A stretch of DNA of 64,000 nucleotides, taken from NCBI GenBank assembly GCA_964035795.1, contig OZ038321.1:10240285-10304284 (forward strand), in the 5' to 3' direction. Positions 10,085 through 21,860 of this stretch are shown piece after piece (position 1 is the stretch's first letter; each line of letters opens with the position of its first letter). Made by a program: the position numbers and the translations under genes. Source of the stretch: Pterobdella sp. o SKG-2022 (lineage: Eukaryota; Annelida; Clitellata; Hirudinida; Piscicolidae). The notes beneath the pieces were generated by a model. That model was not told the origin of the DNA, ran no database searches, and worked only from the letters and a program-made list of their open reading frames with translations.

Positions 10085-12300
10085 AAAAGCAGTTTACCGT
10101 TTATAAGCTCCGACTAACGGTCGTAATGACGAGCGCCAGAGGTTTCTTACTGTCGGTGGGAGGGGTCATCGCACTCTATTGGAAAGCTTCCGCCCTCCTT
10201 AAGCTGGGCAGTTTCCAGTAAATTAAGTGTTTTTTCGTGCCATTCTAGTTTTGCTTCGCCTGGGTGTGTGGTGCTAGGTCTAAAGCCGAAAAGCTAGTTT
10301 GAAAAAATACACCTGCCACTAACCATTCAAAGTCAAAGAGATCAGCTTTGAAACTAGGAACCTGGAATGTAAGGACTATGCTTACTGGTCTATTAAAAGA
10401 CCTTGGAAGCATAAATGATCTTAAAAAAATTGCAGTTATAACCAATGAGCTTGCTAGACTTGCTATCGACATTGTTGCACTGCATAAGACACGCCTCGCA
10501 GAGGCAGCTAGTCTGCGTGAGAAAGACTATACTTTCTACTGGCATGGTAAACCAAAAGTTGAAAAAATAGAACATGGTGTTGGCTTTGCTGTAAAGAATT
10601 ATTTGTCGAAAATGATTGAACTTCCAAATATCGGTTTTGAACGTATACTCATAATGAGACAACGCCACCACTTACCCTGTCACACTCATCAGTGTCTATG
10701 CACTAACTCTTATGGCCTTTTCTGACACAAAAGATGAATTTTATGAAAAGCTCTGTACCACCCTTCTGAAAGTTTCACCAAAAGACTTCTTAAGGATTTA
10801 AATGCCCGTGTTGGTAGTGACCACGAAGAATGGTTTTCTTGATTTAAAAAATTCAATGTTGGCAAAGTAAATGCAAATGGTCAGAGACTTTTTAAATTTT
10901 GAACGCTCTTTAATCTTTGCGTTACTAACTCATTCTTTTTGGTTAAACCTTAGAATAAAGCTTTTTTTCGGCCCCTATAGCTCAATAGTTGAGCATTAGA
11001 CTAATTATCTAAAATTACCGGATTCGATCCCACGTGAGCCGACAATTAGCACCTGTTCCACAATGTGTTTTCGCTATACTAAATTAGTAACAAGCGCTTT
11101 GATCTATAAGAAAAAGCGCTTTATAAATACCGCATTACATTACACTACATCCACGTAGCAAGCATTGGCCTCAGCTTGATCTTGTGCTTGTTTGTAGGTC
11201 AAACCTCAATTCCATCAAAGTTGTCCGTACATATCACTGCGATACCGATCATTTGCTTGTTTTTTGCAAAGTTAGGTTCTGTCCAGAGAAAATCTTCTTT
11301 TCTAAAGCTAAAGGAAAGCCTCGTCTGAAAACTGCAAACATGCAGGACCCTGTACTTGTGTCACAATTTACAGATCTTTTTGCAAAGAAATATACTGTCA
11401 CAGCGTCAGACTCAGCTGAGAAGCGTTGGCAGTGACTGAAATCTGCAATGCACAGCTGTGCACTAACAACCTTTGGTAGGAAACAAACCAAGTCCCATGA
11501 CTGGTTTGAGGCAAAGTACAAGTTACTTAATCCTGTTATTGAAAAAAAAGACAAATGCAGTGAGTATAGCAAGCACCCTAGCAGTGAAAATTTGAGCAAG
11601 CTCCGGCAAGCCAGAAATGAGGCCAAGCAGATGGTCAGGCATTGCACCAATACCTTTTGGGTGAAGCTGAGTCAGCATATTGAAAATGCTTCTGCTACAG
11701 GTAATATCAGATCCATGTATGAGGGAATTAAGACTGCAATAGAACCTACTCAGAGCAAATCTGCCTCTCTTGAAATCTTCCTCTAGAGAACTCATCATTG
11801 AAAAGGGTAAGCAGACGGATCGATGGTAAGAGCATTATTCTGACCTTTATACTAAGCCGAGTGTTGTTTCTGTGTCTGCATTTGCTGCGATAAAGCAACT
11901 TAGTGTTTTACATGTGCTTGATGAGATGCTTATAATCTCTGAACTAAACAATGCTATTGACAAGCATGCCTCTGGTGAAGCTCCAAATAGTGATGAGATA
12001 CCTCTTGACCTAATTAAATAGTGTCAGACAGTCTTCTTTAAACCTATTCATGATCTTTTTTGTTGTTTCTAGGCAGAAGGTGAAGTGCCACAAAATATGA
12101 GAGCTACAAAGGTAGTTATTCTGACTACAAAAATTACAGGGGAGTATCTCTGCTTAGTGTTGTGGGCAAGATCTATGCAAAAGTTCTTTTTTTCAGACTG
12201 CATAAGCTTGCTGAGCATGTCTATCTTGAATCTCAGTGTAGTTTCAAGGCAAGCAGTTCAACTATTGACATGATCTTTTTATTGAAACAGCTCCTTGTAA
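10085..12300 (+). mobile_element. RTE/BovB-like LINE, 3'-truncated, interrupted by a SINE
   Basis: The 5' UTR (10085-10345) is homologous to 46610-46790 of the related LINE. The endonuclease starts LGTWNVRTMLTGLLKDLGS (10354) and continues through ALHKTRLAEA (QETR degraded to HKTR) and EHGVGFAVKNYLS. The DFNAR and VTN blocks are near 10795-10945. A tRNA-like SINE interrupts at 10970-11150, then RSKHWPQLDL resumes at 11156. A linker frame at 11448-11786 is well preserved (NASATGNIRSMYEGIKTA). RT is present only to GVSLLSVVGKIYAKVLF and STIDMIFLLKQL (about 12150-12300), where homology stops before the catalytic palm motifs. Endonucleases like this are often labelled craniofacial development protein 2-like in databases. 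Confidence 0.88.
10970..11150 (+). mobile_element. tRNA(Ile)-like SINE with type-1 tail, inserted in a LINE
   Basis: The head (10970-11041) is tRNA-shaped: box A-like TAGCTCAATAGTTGAGCA (10978-10995), an anticodon stem-loop TTAGA/CTAATTA/TCTAA giving an AAT (Ile) anticodon, and box B GGATTCGATCC (11020-11030). The acceptor ends do not pair fully and the D arm is altered, so it is not a working tRNA gene. The core AGCACCTGTTCCACAATG follows. The tail, with AGTAACAAGCGCTTTGATCT, is shared with 32902-33000 and ends in CATTACATTACACTACA-like repeats. Box A and box B are internal RNA polymerase III promoter elements. Confidence 0.88.
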
Positions 12301-13190
12301 TAAGTTTCTCAATAAACCATAGTGTTTGCTTATATTATATTGATTTCCGGCTATTTTACGTCAACATTATAGCTCTCAAGTTCATTGTCAATTTTAAAGC
12401 TATATGGTTAGCTTTTTGTTTTAACTATGATTTAAAAAAGTTTTCACTTGTTTATCAATTTTATTAGTGCATTTTAATTGTTTTTATGTAAGATTTTCCA
12501 GTTTGGAAAAAATTATCTTGGTGAATAATTTATAATTTTGAAAGTAGATCAGTATTTTTAAGAAAGCTTATCTTTGAAAAAACCTTTCATAGTTATTTAA
12601 TATTTAAAGTAAGCTTTTGAAATATTCCACTTGAAGTTCTTTTAAAGAAACATCGTATGTATCTTTTTTTTCAATAGTTTTTCGTTTATTTCTTCACAAA
12701 TGTGAAGTTTATACATACAAATAAATAAAAAGACAAACATTTTTGACAAGTACAATCTCAACAGAATTCATTAATTAATTACGATAGGGTTGTTTAAAGA
12801 AATAAACGAAAAGCTATTAATTAAAGTTGTTTTTCTCTTCTGGATTTTGTAGTACCATCGTCAAACGCTATTGTTTTTATTGGTCTTTCTTGAGTTCAAA
12901 TTCGGTGTTACAATGACAAAGCATAGATTAGTTTTTCCATTATTTTTATAATTTTGTTCGGCTCTTCGAAAATCGAGAAAATCTGTACGTTTTTTAAAAA
13001 CTCGTTTTATTATTATAGTTTCATATGAAACTATACTATACTATATTCTACAAAAAACAGAAAGTTTCATATTTTGACGCGGGTTGTGTTTTTTAAATGT
13101 AACATGCAATGTGTATAATTTTAATAAGCATATTGCAAATTTTTTAAAATATGAATATATTGCTTGTTTAACTCAGCTAATCTGTGCACG
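12301..13190. other. AT-rich non-coding stretch with a hairpin element
   Basis: No exon was recognised. It holds the terminal inverted repeat pair described at 12670-12826, and near 13010-13040 a short imperfect palindrome around TTTCATATGAAAC. Confidence 0.5.
12670..12826. repeat. Candidate MITE with about 25-bp terminal inverted repeats
   Basis: The left end TCAATAGTTTTTCGTTTATT (12672 onward) is matched by the reverse complement of the right end (AATAGCTTTTCGTTTATTTC read from about 12822 down to 12795). The interior of about 100 bp is AT-rich and codes for nothing. No transposase is present. The target-site duplication could not be settled by eye. Confidence 0.5.
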
Positions 13191-13194
13191 ACAA

Positions 13195-16100
13195 AGATCA
13201 AGGAAACTTCTCGTGGTTTCCCGCGAAGGGCCTCTCTCCAAAAGAGGTCCGTGAATCCAAAATCACTTCACTCAAACTTGCGCAGTAGAAGGCTTTCCTC
13301 CCTTTTTCACTGATTGGAGCTGCATTGCCCACCCTACCTTTCCGATCACTTCTTCTTAGGGCAGGTGACATTGAGAGCAACCTTGACCCCCCAAAGTCAA
13401 ATGCCAGTGGTACTTTTGTACCATTCACTGTGACCACACTCCTATTACCTGTACCACCTGCCCACGGGATTTCCACAAATCCTGCACTGGCTTGTTCAAA
13501 TTTAAAAAGGACGTCCGAGGCTTCGTCTGCATGGTCTGCTTGGGTCGCACCCCACCAGGTTTGGCTGTAGAGGACAGTCGCAGCCCTCTATCTTCCTCTA
13601 TATCCTCTGTATTTACCATCCCACCCCCATCGACACCTATATCTTTATTATCACGTTCACCGTCATCTTTAACAACCACTCCACCTGAAGGGACTAAATG
13701 TTCTATCTGCACAAGAGTTATTCGACGCAATAACACTCCCTTCCAGTGTGACTCTTGCGGTAGCTGGGCTCACAGATCCTGCACCAAGGTAAACCGATAT
13801 GACCACTTCCCACACTGGACCTGCCCCAACTGCTCCAACCCAGCAACCGCACCTCCAGCAATCGTCAACCACTATACCCCAAATCCCATTCAATTTCCAA
13901 CCACACCAACCAAGCGCAAACCACCTAACAAGTAGCACCATCATACAACGCTTAACCGCCCCAAATAAAAAGTGTCCTATTTGTAAAGATCAGTTATCCA
14001 ACCTCTGTGCTCTCTTCTGCAGCCTATGTAGCCGAGGCTTCCACTCGGAATGTGCACTCGAATCAAAGTCAGCAGTTGACGCTATGGAGGCTGCTAGCTC
14101 TTTGATATGCCCTACCTATATTCAACCTCAAATCCCACTTTCGAGCATGAGCTGTAGTGATAGAAAGACGCAACTTCTCTCTCCCTTCCAACCTCAATCC
14201 CATCTCACCATCTTGCAATGGAACTGCGTATCCATAGCAACTAAGATCACAGAACTAAGGGCCGTTGCAAAAAACACCGATGTGACGTCTTCATGATACA
14301 TGAAACAAAACTTGGTAACGAGAATCCTACCCTCTTCATTCCGGGCTATGACACCAGGTGCTTAAACCGGTCCTTCAGAGGAACCAGAAACCACCGAGGA
14401 GGCGACCTAATAAATCATATCCACCATGGTGTCCTCTATTCACTAGCCACGCCCATCAATTCCAACCTTGAAGAGATGCAAAAAATCTTCATTCTCACTG
14501 CAAGGAGGTCCCAAGTTTCTCTCACCAATATGTATGTTCCCCCAGCATCATCCTCTTTTTCCGGCCCACCTAACAGCCACACAATCTGGTTTTATACAAC
14601 TAGGGGCCTAATATGTGGTGACTTCAATGCTCACCACGTTTCATGGGATGACTTTGTGGAAGCCGACCCCAGAGAGCAAGCCGTATATGATTGGTTGGAA
14701 GACAATGACCGAATTCTTCTAAATGAAGGCTTTCCAACCCACTAATCTTATCACCGGGACAGAAGTAACTTGAGCGTTCCAGACTTAACAATAGCGGAAC
14801 AACGTACTGCGGAATCCTGCAGCTGGACCCCTCTCGTCGAGCTCTCTTCCGACCACCTTTCGATGCTGGTTAAATGGAAAATGGAGTTCAAAATTAAGTG
14901 GGAGAAACGCCGAGTGACTTTTAACTTCCAGAAAAAAATTTGAAAAAGTCTAAAAGAGCTATCCTTCGTGAACTTCCCAACCCTGACCTCTCTACGCTCC
15001 CAAAACGTCTTCTCAACGCGTTCACCGATATCCTCAAAATAGTATCGGAAGAAGCTATCCCCAAAAAAAGTTTTTCGCCCAAACAACTTTCCGTAGATAA
15101 ATGGAGAGCTTAAGTCACTCATCCGAGAGAGGAATCGAGTCCGCCAAAACTTGAACGCTGCCACTAGACCGGCCTACCTACAAAAACGCAAGAAAGTAGC
15201 TGAGAAAACTGCCGAGATGAAGCGTGTTGCTTGGCATCGCCACCTTCAAAAGATCTCAGAGACCAAAAACTCTAAGCAAGGGTAGTGGTGAAGTCGCTAT
15301 CCAGCCCGCCCTCACAAGAGTCGAACAAGGCGCTGAAATATAACAACAGTGAATAAGCCTCAAACAAGGCCAAAGCAACAGCGTTTGTCGTCGAATACGC
15401 GAAGATGAGTGGGTGCAAAACTGATAAGTCGAGCAGGAAAACCATACGACGGCTTCGAAAAGATACTCGTAGACTAGAGGGTTCCCTCCGGCAACCGCTC
15501 GACTGCCCATTCACTCTCGATGAGCTCCACCAAGCACTCCATCAACTCAAACCAGGAAAAGCTGCTGGCCCGGAAGGTATTGCTCCAGAAATGCTAAAAC
15601 AACTGCCCCCTGCTGCACTCCCCGTCCTCCTCCTTCTTCTCAATACCAGCTGAACCACTCAATGGTGCCTCAAATCCTGGTGCACAGCGGAGCTCATCCC
15701 GTTCCACAAAGAAAGGTAAAGACCCTCAACTCATCGGGACTTAACGCCCAATCGCCCTAACGTCAACGATCTGTAAAACTATGGAAAGAATCATCGCCAA
15801 CCGCATGTCAAAAATGGCTTGAAGGTAATGGGTTTTTGAGTCTTTAGCAGGCGGGTTTCAGCAAAAGCTGCTGCACCGTTGATCAATGTCTCCGACTGTC
15901 CGAAGTCATTTTGAATGGGTTCCAGTCCAAACAACGCCTGCGCTCAGGTGCTGCATTTTTTGACTTCAGTAAAGCGTATGATCAAGTGTGGCGTGCAAAA
16001 CATGCTCAACATTTGCACCACTCTTCGATTCGTTGAGTGGATTAAGACCTGGTTTACCAACCGAACAGCACGTGTGAGGGTGAACGGAACCATGTGACGC

Positions 16101-17900
16101 TGCCGTACGTTCAAAGAAGGCCTTCCACAAAATTCAGTGCTATCACCTCTTCTCTTTACCATCTATATAAACGACCTACTAGACACCTTCAAGTTCTACA
16201 CCCTCGTCTCAGGCTATGCTGACGACTTGGCAGCTGGTATGTAGTGTTCGTAATGAAGGAATGATGGCGGTGACGCTAGAGTCGAAGGCGGCCAAAATAT
16301 ATCAATGGGCCTCTGACAATCACCTATCCTTCAACACGGTGAAGTCAGAAGTCGCTTGTTTTTTCCATAGATGTTGCTGAATCCTCTTAGAGTCCAAAGA
16401 TCACTGTAGGGGGGTCGAGACTCAAAACGAACCCCACCCCCACATTCTTGAGGGTTCGATATAATCGTAGTTTGACGTTCAACGATTACGTCCGGAATTT
16501 GAGCCAAGTCATGAAGCGACGCTCAAACCTCCTGCGACAACTGACTGGTACGTCTTGAGGATGGCGGCCCTTGGAGATGCGGACGATCTACATAGCCACA
16601 CCTCGATCACTCGTAGAATACGCACCCCTGCCTGGGCGCTCTGGGCTTCCAAAACCACCATCCAAAAATTAGAGAGTGCACAATCGGACGTGGCTCGAAC
16701 AATTACGGGCCAACTCCGATCTACTCCCATTGACATTGTCCTCCATGCAGCTCAGCTTCTAACACTATCTTCCCGACTTCAGCTGGCCTGCCCTGGGAAA
16801 GCTGATGATTGGTGCCACTTCTCTCCCAAAGACGACAGGAGAGTGCTACTGGAAAATTACTATCCAAAACGCCTCAAAAAAGGTAATTGGAAGAACACTA
16901 CCACTCCAATTTTATCCTTTCTTAATCTCACACCAGCGGACACGAAACATGTACATAATTCTAATATTCCGTGGCCACTGCCCTCCAGCCACCTATTCCA
17001 AAGTCCGCATCCCTAGCCCAACAATTCGCCTAAGCAAAGGAAATAATTGCGGCTGAGAGCCCAACCAACTTGCAGATCTTCACTGATAGATCCATTAACG
17101 GTACGGAGAATGGAGGAGCCGGAGTGGTTGTCTTTAAAGGAAACACACTGATCCACTCTGGCACGTGCCTACTACGACTTTTAGCAGCTCTTTTCAGGCC
17201 GAGAAGACTGCCATGATCACTGCCATCTCTTGGCTTGAACAGAATGACGACTAGTTCTCAGCCTCCATCATCACAGACTGCAAGTCACATGTACAAGCCC
17301 TCTCTAACCCCAGTATCATCGAACAATGCCTTCTGTCCCTCAAAACTTAAATTGCGGCTTTCTATCCAACTAAAAGTATCCGGTTGAGCTGGGTTCCAGG
17401 CCACTGCAACCTCCCAGACAACGACCTTGCAGACGAGCAGACCAAATTAGGCTCTGCCCTTCCACAACATACCGCCCCGCTGGATCCACAAACCCGGCTT
17501 GCCATTAGTCGCAAAAGCTGCAAACCCCTTCCATCTACTCACCCCTGCCTCATTTCTTTCACCGTTTCCCGCCCAACCCAAAAAAAGAGTCCCAACTGTC
17601 AAAGAAAGACCTCGTCGAGCTTATTCGATTCTGGTCCGGTCACCATCCCGCCCTCCGAATTTGGCAACATTTGACGGGGAAAAATGAAGATGATTGGTGC
17701 CATCTCTGCGAAGAAGAAGAAGCATCGGCTGAGCATCTATGGCTGCGGTGCTCTGCATTCCAGTCTGCCCGTTACTACCGCCAATTAGGTATCTCTTTTG
17801 GAGAACTAAAGAGCCTCCCACAAGAGAGTCTAGTGCTTCTAAGGATCATCCTCAGGCGCCTTGATTGACAAACAACAACATCAACTACACCATAAGTATA
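13195..17900 (+). mobile_element. I/Ingi-type LINE with PHD-like fingers, APE, RT, RNase H and a terminal zinc knuckle
   Basis: About 4.7 kb, near complete but full of stops. Order: a vestigial 2A-like motif (13364-13390); a first PHD-like finger (CTTCPRDFHKSC, 13450-13545); a second (KCSICTRVIRR..CDSCGSWAHRSC..WTCPNC, about 13699-13836); and a third (KCPICKDQL..FCSLCSRGFHSEC, about 13970-14115), whose last Cys is lost. The endonuclease follows (LTILQWNCVSI, 14199; HETKLGNENPT; CGDFNAHHVSWDD, 14620). RT has LKPGKAAGPEGIAPEML (15547-15598), FDFSKAYDQVW (15958-15990) and SGYADDLAAG (16208-16237), with the catalytic pair intact. RNase H has IFTDRSING (17077), EKTAMI, ITDCKSH and WVPGHCNLPDNDLADE (about 17390-17437), with the D-E-D and His-Asp residues visible. 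The ORF ends with a WCHLCEEEEASAEHLWLRC knuckle (17695-17750) and LRRLD, stop 17868. The 3' tail is ACAAACAACAACATCAAC-like. Confidence 0.92.
13364..13390 (+). other. Vestigial 2A-like (ribosome-skipping) motif
   Basis: Near the N-terminus of the I/Ingi-type LINE the frame reads LLLRAGDIESNLDPP. The functional 2A consensus is D-[V/I]-E-x-N-P-G-P; here the NPGP end has become NLDP, so skipping should be lost. The preceding LLLRAGD context is typical of 2A-like sequences known at the start of APE-type non-LTR retrotransposon ORFs. That it once worked is inference. Confidence 0.6.
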
Positions 17901-17939
17901 CCCAAAACAAAACACCACTCACGCTCAATCAAAAACATA

Positions 17940-18215
17940 TATAAAAAAATATACACAAAAATCTTATTTGACCATATCTCGTTCAAACAGAAAGTTTTCA
18001 ACAAACAACTCCCCCCATACATGACTAAAATCACCCTTGATCGTCACACACGACGCACCCTCCCCCAACTCAAAACAAATAAACCACTTTTTATCCTCTC
18101 ATACCTCAATAAAATCTCACCACCATTTCATCCCTCTCCTCATGCTCACTCTGCCATCTTTACGACATCTCTCAAACACCTACCAGCTTCGATAAAATTA
18201 AAAAAAAACTAGAAA
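17940..18215 (+). mobile_element. LINE-type C-terminal fragment (TRRTLPQLKT motif)
   Basis: The frame from about 17940 to 18212 reads HISFKQKVFNKQLPPYM, then DRHTRRTLPQLKTNKPLF and PPFHPSPHAHS. This resembles the C-terminal TRRTLAQLRT...HPSPLCPLC region of jockey/RTE-like polyproteins from memory. It sits between the 3' tail of the I/Ingi-type LINE and another LINE end, so it is an independent truncated insertion. The Cys residues of the usual terminal motif are missing. Confidence 0.55.
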
Positions 18216-18269
18216 CATACCTATCAATGGATAAAAAAAATTCCCACAAAAAAGCTCTGACTCTAGTTG

Positions 18270-18660
18270 CCATAAACAAACTGTGGATACTGTGGCACAA
18301 AAACAAAATTGCCAAAACAAAAAACTGAGAATGTTTAACACATATATTCTCCCCGTATTGCTTTACAATTGTGGCACTTGGTCATTGACGAAAACAGGCG
18401 AGAAGAATGTGGATGCTTTCCACCGACGTCATCTTCGAAGGGTCAGGCGTTTTTTGGCCAAAAAAAATTTCAAGGGAAAAACTGTATTACAAAACTAGCC
18501 AAATAAACTCAGCTCTACAATAAAAAACAGAAGACTCACTTTACTAGGACACTTACTAAGACTGAGTCCAGATTCGCCAGCGCAAACACCAATGGATGCA
18601 TACTTGCACGCTCCAACCAAACCAATTCGAGGTTGACCATAAACTACAATAGTGTCCGTT
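18270..18660 (+). mobile_element. LINE 3' end fragment (family of 49640-52153)
   Basis: The frame 18283-18498 reads KKLRMFNTYILPVLLYNCGTW SLTKTGEKN... and FHRRHLRRVRRFL, closely matching 51721-51855. After a stop, LLGHLLRLSPDSPAQ and MDAYL follow (18540-18605). The fragment breaks off near 18660. Confidence 0.85.
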
Positions 18661-18689
18661 CTACAAGTTGTATTTTTTTAGTTTTTCTT

Positions 18690-20640
18690 TTTGCATTCTT
18701 GGGAGCATAGGGCTGCAACAACACTCCTCCAACGTACTCGGTTCTGGCTGGTCCTCTTCAGCCCGGCCCACTTCATTTCGGTAACTTTCTCTTTTGCCTC
18801 GATGCTTCTTCGTCAGGTCTATTTAGGTCAGCCAACTTTTCTCTTTTCCCGTGGGTTTCAGTCCAGGGCCTGTCTAGTGTTGTTGGCTGCAGGCTTGCGT
18901 AGTGTATGACCTATCAATCCTCATTTCCGCTTCTTTATTTCCGTTTCCAGTGTGACTTGTTTTGTCTTGTTCCAAAGTTTTTTGTTGGAAACAACTTCTG
19001 GCCATCTGATGTTCAAGATATTTCTTAGGCATTGGTTCATGAAGGTCTGCAGCTTGTGGGTGATGGTATTTGTCACTAGCCACGTCTCTAAGCCATAAAG
19101 TAGAACCGATCTTACATTATTGTTTAAAATCATGATCTTATTGTAGACTAAGAAAGCTTTCGATCTTTTGTCGAATGGTGTTAAAAACCTGTCTAGCTTT
19201 TTTGATGCGGCTCTTGATGTCTTCGTCTGTTCTCCCATATTTGTTGACAATACTGCCCAAGTAGACAAACTTGTCAACCTCCTTAATTTTTTTGTGATGT
19301 AGTTTCACTGAATCTTGGTTTTTGTTGTTGACTCTCATGACCTTTGTCTTTCCAGTATTGATTTGAAGTCCAGTTTTTCAGCTTCTTCTGCCACAAGACA
19401 TAGTTTCTTTTGTGCATCTTGCTGCTTGTGAGAAAAAAAAGCTTATGTCATCTGCAAAGTCTAGGTCTTCCAGCTGCTTGTTAAAGGTCCACTGGATGCC
19501 CGTTTTCTGGTCTGCTGTAGACTGCCTCATAACCCATACAACTACCATCAGTAAAATAATCGGTGAGAGCAAACAGCCCTGACGGACAGCAGTTTGCACG
19601 TTGAAAGGTTCCGTTATTTTTCTGTCGTGGATCACTTGGCAGGTAGCGTCTTTGTACATTTGCTGGATGATGTTTATAAACTTTGGTGGAAAGCCGTAAT
19701 GGTGCATCAGTCTCCAAATGACATCTCGGTCAACACTGTCTGAAGCTTTTTAAAAATCGATAAAGACTGCGTACAGGGGGGTCTGCTACTCGAAGGACAG
19801 CTCGATGAGGATGCGCATGGTTGCAATGGGATCAGTGCATGAGCGATTTTGTCGGAAGCCTGCTTGTTCATCCCGAAGTGTTTTGTCCAAGGTGCTTTTC
19901 AGTATCTAGAAGATGATTCTGCTTAGTATTTTGCCAGGAAAAGACAACAGCATGATTCCTCGCCAGTTGTTGCAAGATGAAAAGTACCTTTTCTTTGGCA
20001 GTTTTACAAGGTGTCCTCTTTTCCAGCCATCTGGCACTCGTTCTTGTTCCCAGATCTTGCATAAAAGAGGGTTAGAATTTTAATTGAGGCTTGAATGTCG
20101 GCCTTTAGAGCTTCAAGTGGAATTCTATCTGGACCGGCTACCTTCCTGACTTGAGGGACTTGATAGCCTTGACAATCTCAGTCTTGCTGGGAAGATTGGT
20201 GTTAATGTCGATGAGCTTTTTAGGTGGCGAGATGACCGGTGGGACAGATGGTGCTGATCGGTTAAGCGTTTCTTTGAGATATTCACCCATCATGCTATCT
20301 GTTCTTCGCCAAGAATGATGTTTCTGTCCTTGTCCTTTACAGGCCGACTTGGGTTGCTGTTTTTGCTGAAGAGTGTCCTGGTGATCTCATACAGACGCTT
20401 CATGGTTCCGTTGGCTTGAATCACTCTCAGCTTCTGCAGTCAGTTTCTCGATGTTCTTTTTTTGTCTTGTCTCGCACTTTGTTTCACCTGTCAGTTTTCT
20501 TCCAGTACTTTGCTTGTAATTTGTGTTTTCAGTTTGGTTTTGCGTGCTGTAGATCTGGTCTTTCAGGTGCCCCTTCTTAGTGATACATGTCCAAGTGTCT
20601 GTTGAAAGCCACTCGGCACTTAGTTCGACCTCTACTCCTT
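18690..20640 (-). mobile_element. RTE-like LINE, 5'-truncated (antisense)
   Basis: Read from 20640 downwards: LSAEWLSTDTWTCITKKGHL; the linker; then RT with KSLKSGRVAGPDRIPLEAL (about 20150); GFPPKFINIIQQMYKDATC (19650); TAVRQGCLLSPIILL (19560), with QGC-SP conserved; LEDLDFADDISFFFSQ (19430-19475), with FADD intact; and VMRVNNKNQD, FVYLGSIVNKYGRTDEDI (19225-19290). The C-terminus has SVLLYGLETWLVTNT and CLRNILNIRWPEVVSNKKLW (18980-19040), ending in VVAALCSQE near 18700. Several shifts are present. Antisense to the LINEs on either side. Confidence 0.9.
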
Positions 20641-20984
20641 GACCTTTCTGGCTTGAATGGCATAGATCTCAGGTTTACTGAGGTGCTCAAACCTCCCAAC
20701 CACGGCAAGGTAACAGTCCATTGGGAGGGTCCTTTCTAGAAAAAATCTCAAATCTTTCAACATCAATTTAAATAACCTGGAAGATTTGCATACTATAAGA
20801 ACAACTGCCACTGACAAAAAACAATGGAAAAAACTTATTAGCAATTGACAATGTTCTTAACTACATTTTTTTCAAAAAAATAAAAGTTTGAATAAATAAA
20901 AAAATTTTGCTGTTAAGAATTAACTTTTATCTATTTTATCTATGTTTACACAGTAATATCAATAAAACTGTTTGTCATATTTGA

Positions 20985-21200
20985 AAATTTTTAAAGAAGT
21001 TCCAAGAAGCACAAAGCTGTTTTAAATTGAACCAATCATAGGCTTTAAAAATGTGTTTTTTTTTTCTTGAAAATATTCATATATCATATTGTTAAAATAT
21101 TCACGGATTGTACAAAAAGCTTTGTTGGTTGATAAATGTTAGTTTTTTTTCATAAAACTTCTGAAAATGATTATTTCAGTACATTCACAATTTTTTTGGA
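20985..21200 (-). repeat. Dispersed repeat family R4, copy 1 (partner 60430-60745)
   Basis: The reverse complement shares with 60430-60745 the blocks CCAATCATAGA, CAAAAAAATTGT..A.GTACTGAAATA, AAGTTTTATGAAAAAAA.CTAACATT and GGAACTTCTTTAAA, in that order. Non-coding. The copies differ in internal deletions. Confidence 0.65.
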
Positions 21201-21744
21201 GCTCTATGATTGATTGGTTCATAAAGCTATTCAATACTTTTTGCGTGATCGAGAAGTGCCTGTGAAAATGTTACGTTAATAACGAAAAGCTTCGTATCTT
21301 AATAAACTAACTAGTGTTTTGAAATAATACTCTATATAAACAAAAATCTTTATTGAGGCCAACAAAAAAATTTATTCACAACACAAAAAAAATGAAACAG
21401 CTTAATGCAAATATGCAACAGGTAGGAACTTAAATACTTGGTCATTTAAACAAAAGCAAAAAATAAAAATCCAAAAGTCATAAATTTATAAATAACCAAT
21501 AGAAAACTAAAAACGGTTATAGAATTATTTCATTTCCATAGTATAAGAACAAATAAAATAAAACTCAAACAAATAATTTTAAAAAATTCAAATAATACTT
21601 GGAACAGAAAAACAAAAAAAAGTTGAAAGACAACTTGAAAATTTGGAAAACATGGAAATGATTCAACTAAATATCTTTATACCATGAAACAATTACAAAA
21701 ATTCAAAAAAAAAGACAATCTTGATTATTTATACTTCATCTAAT

Positions 21745-21810
21745 TAGATTATACTGCTGTATACATACCTCAGTAGCTGGGGTTGACAACAGTCGGTCTA
21801 GCTTAATGCT
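21745..21810 (-). repeat. Dispersed repeat family R5, copy 1 (partner 37572-37632)
   Basis: The minus strand reads CTGTTGTCAACCCCAGCTAC, then GTATACAGCAGTATAATC. The plus strand at 37572-37632 is almost the same. The block is unusually GC-rich and conserved for its surroundings. Confidence 0.7.
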
Positions 21811-21860
21811 ACTACTTCAGCGTAATTTATAAAATAAGTCATATAAATTCTTATAAACTG

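Noticed and set aside
10970..11041. Functional tRNA-Ile(AAT) gene
   Set aside because: Box A and B and an anticodon arm are visible, but the acceptor ends do not pair well and the D arm is altered. The unit continues into a core and tail that recur elsewhere, so it is a SINE head.
20632..20844. Minus-strand 70-codon frame at the 5' edge of the antisense RTE-like LINE
   Set aside because: The LINE peptide in that area (AEWLSTDTWTC) is in a different frame and ends by 20640; the rest is unsupported.
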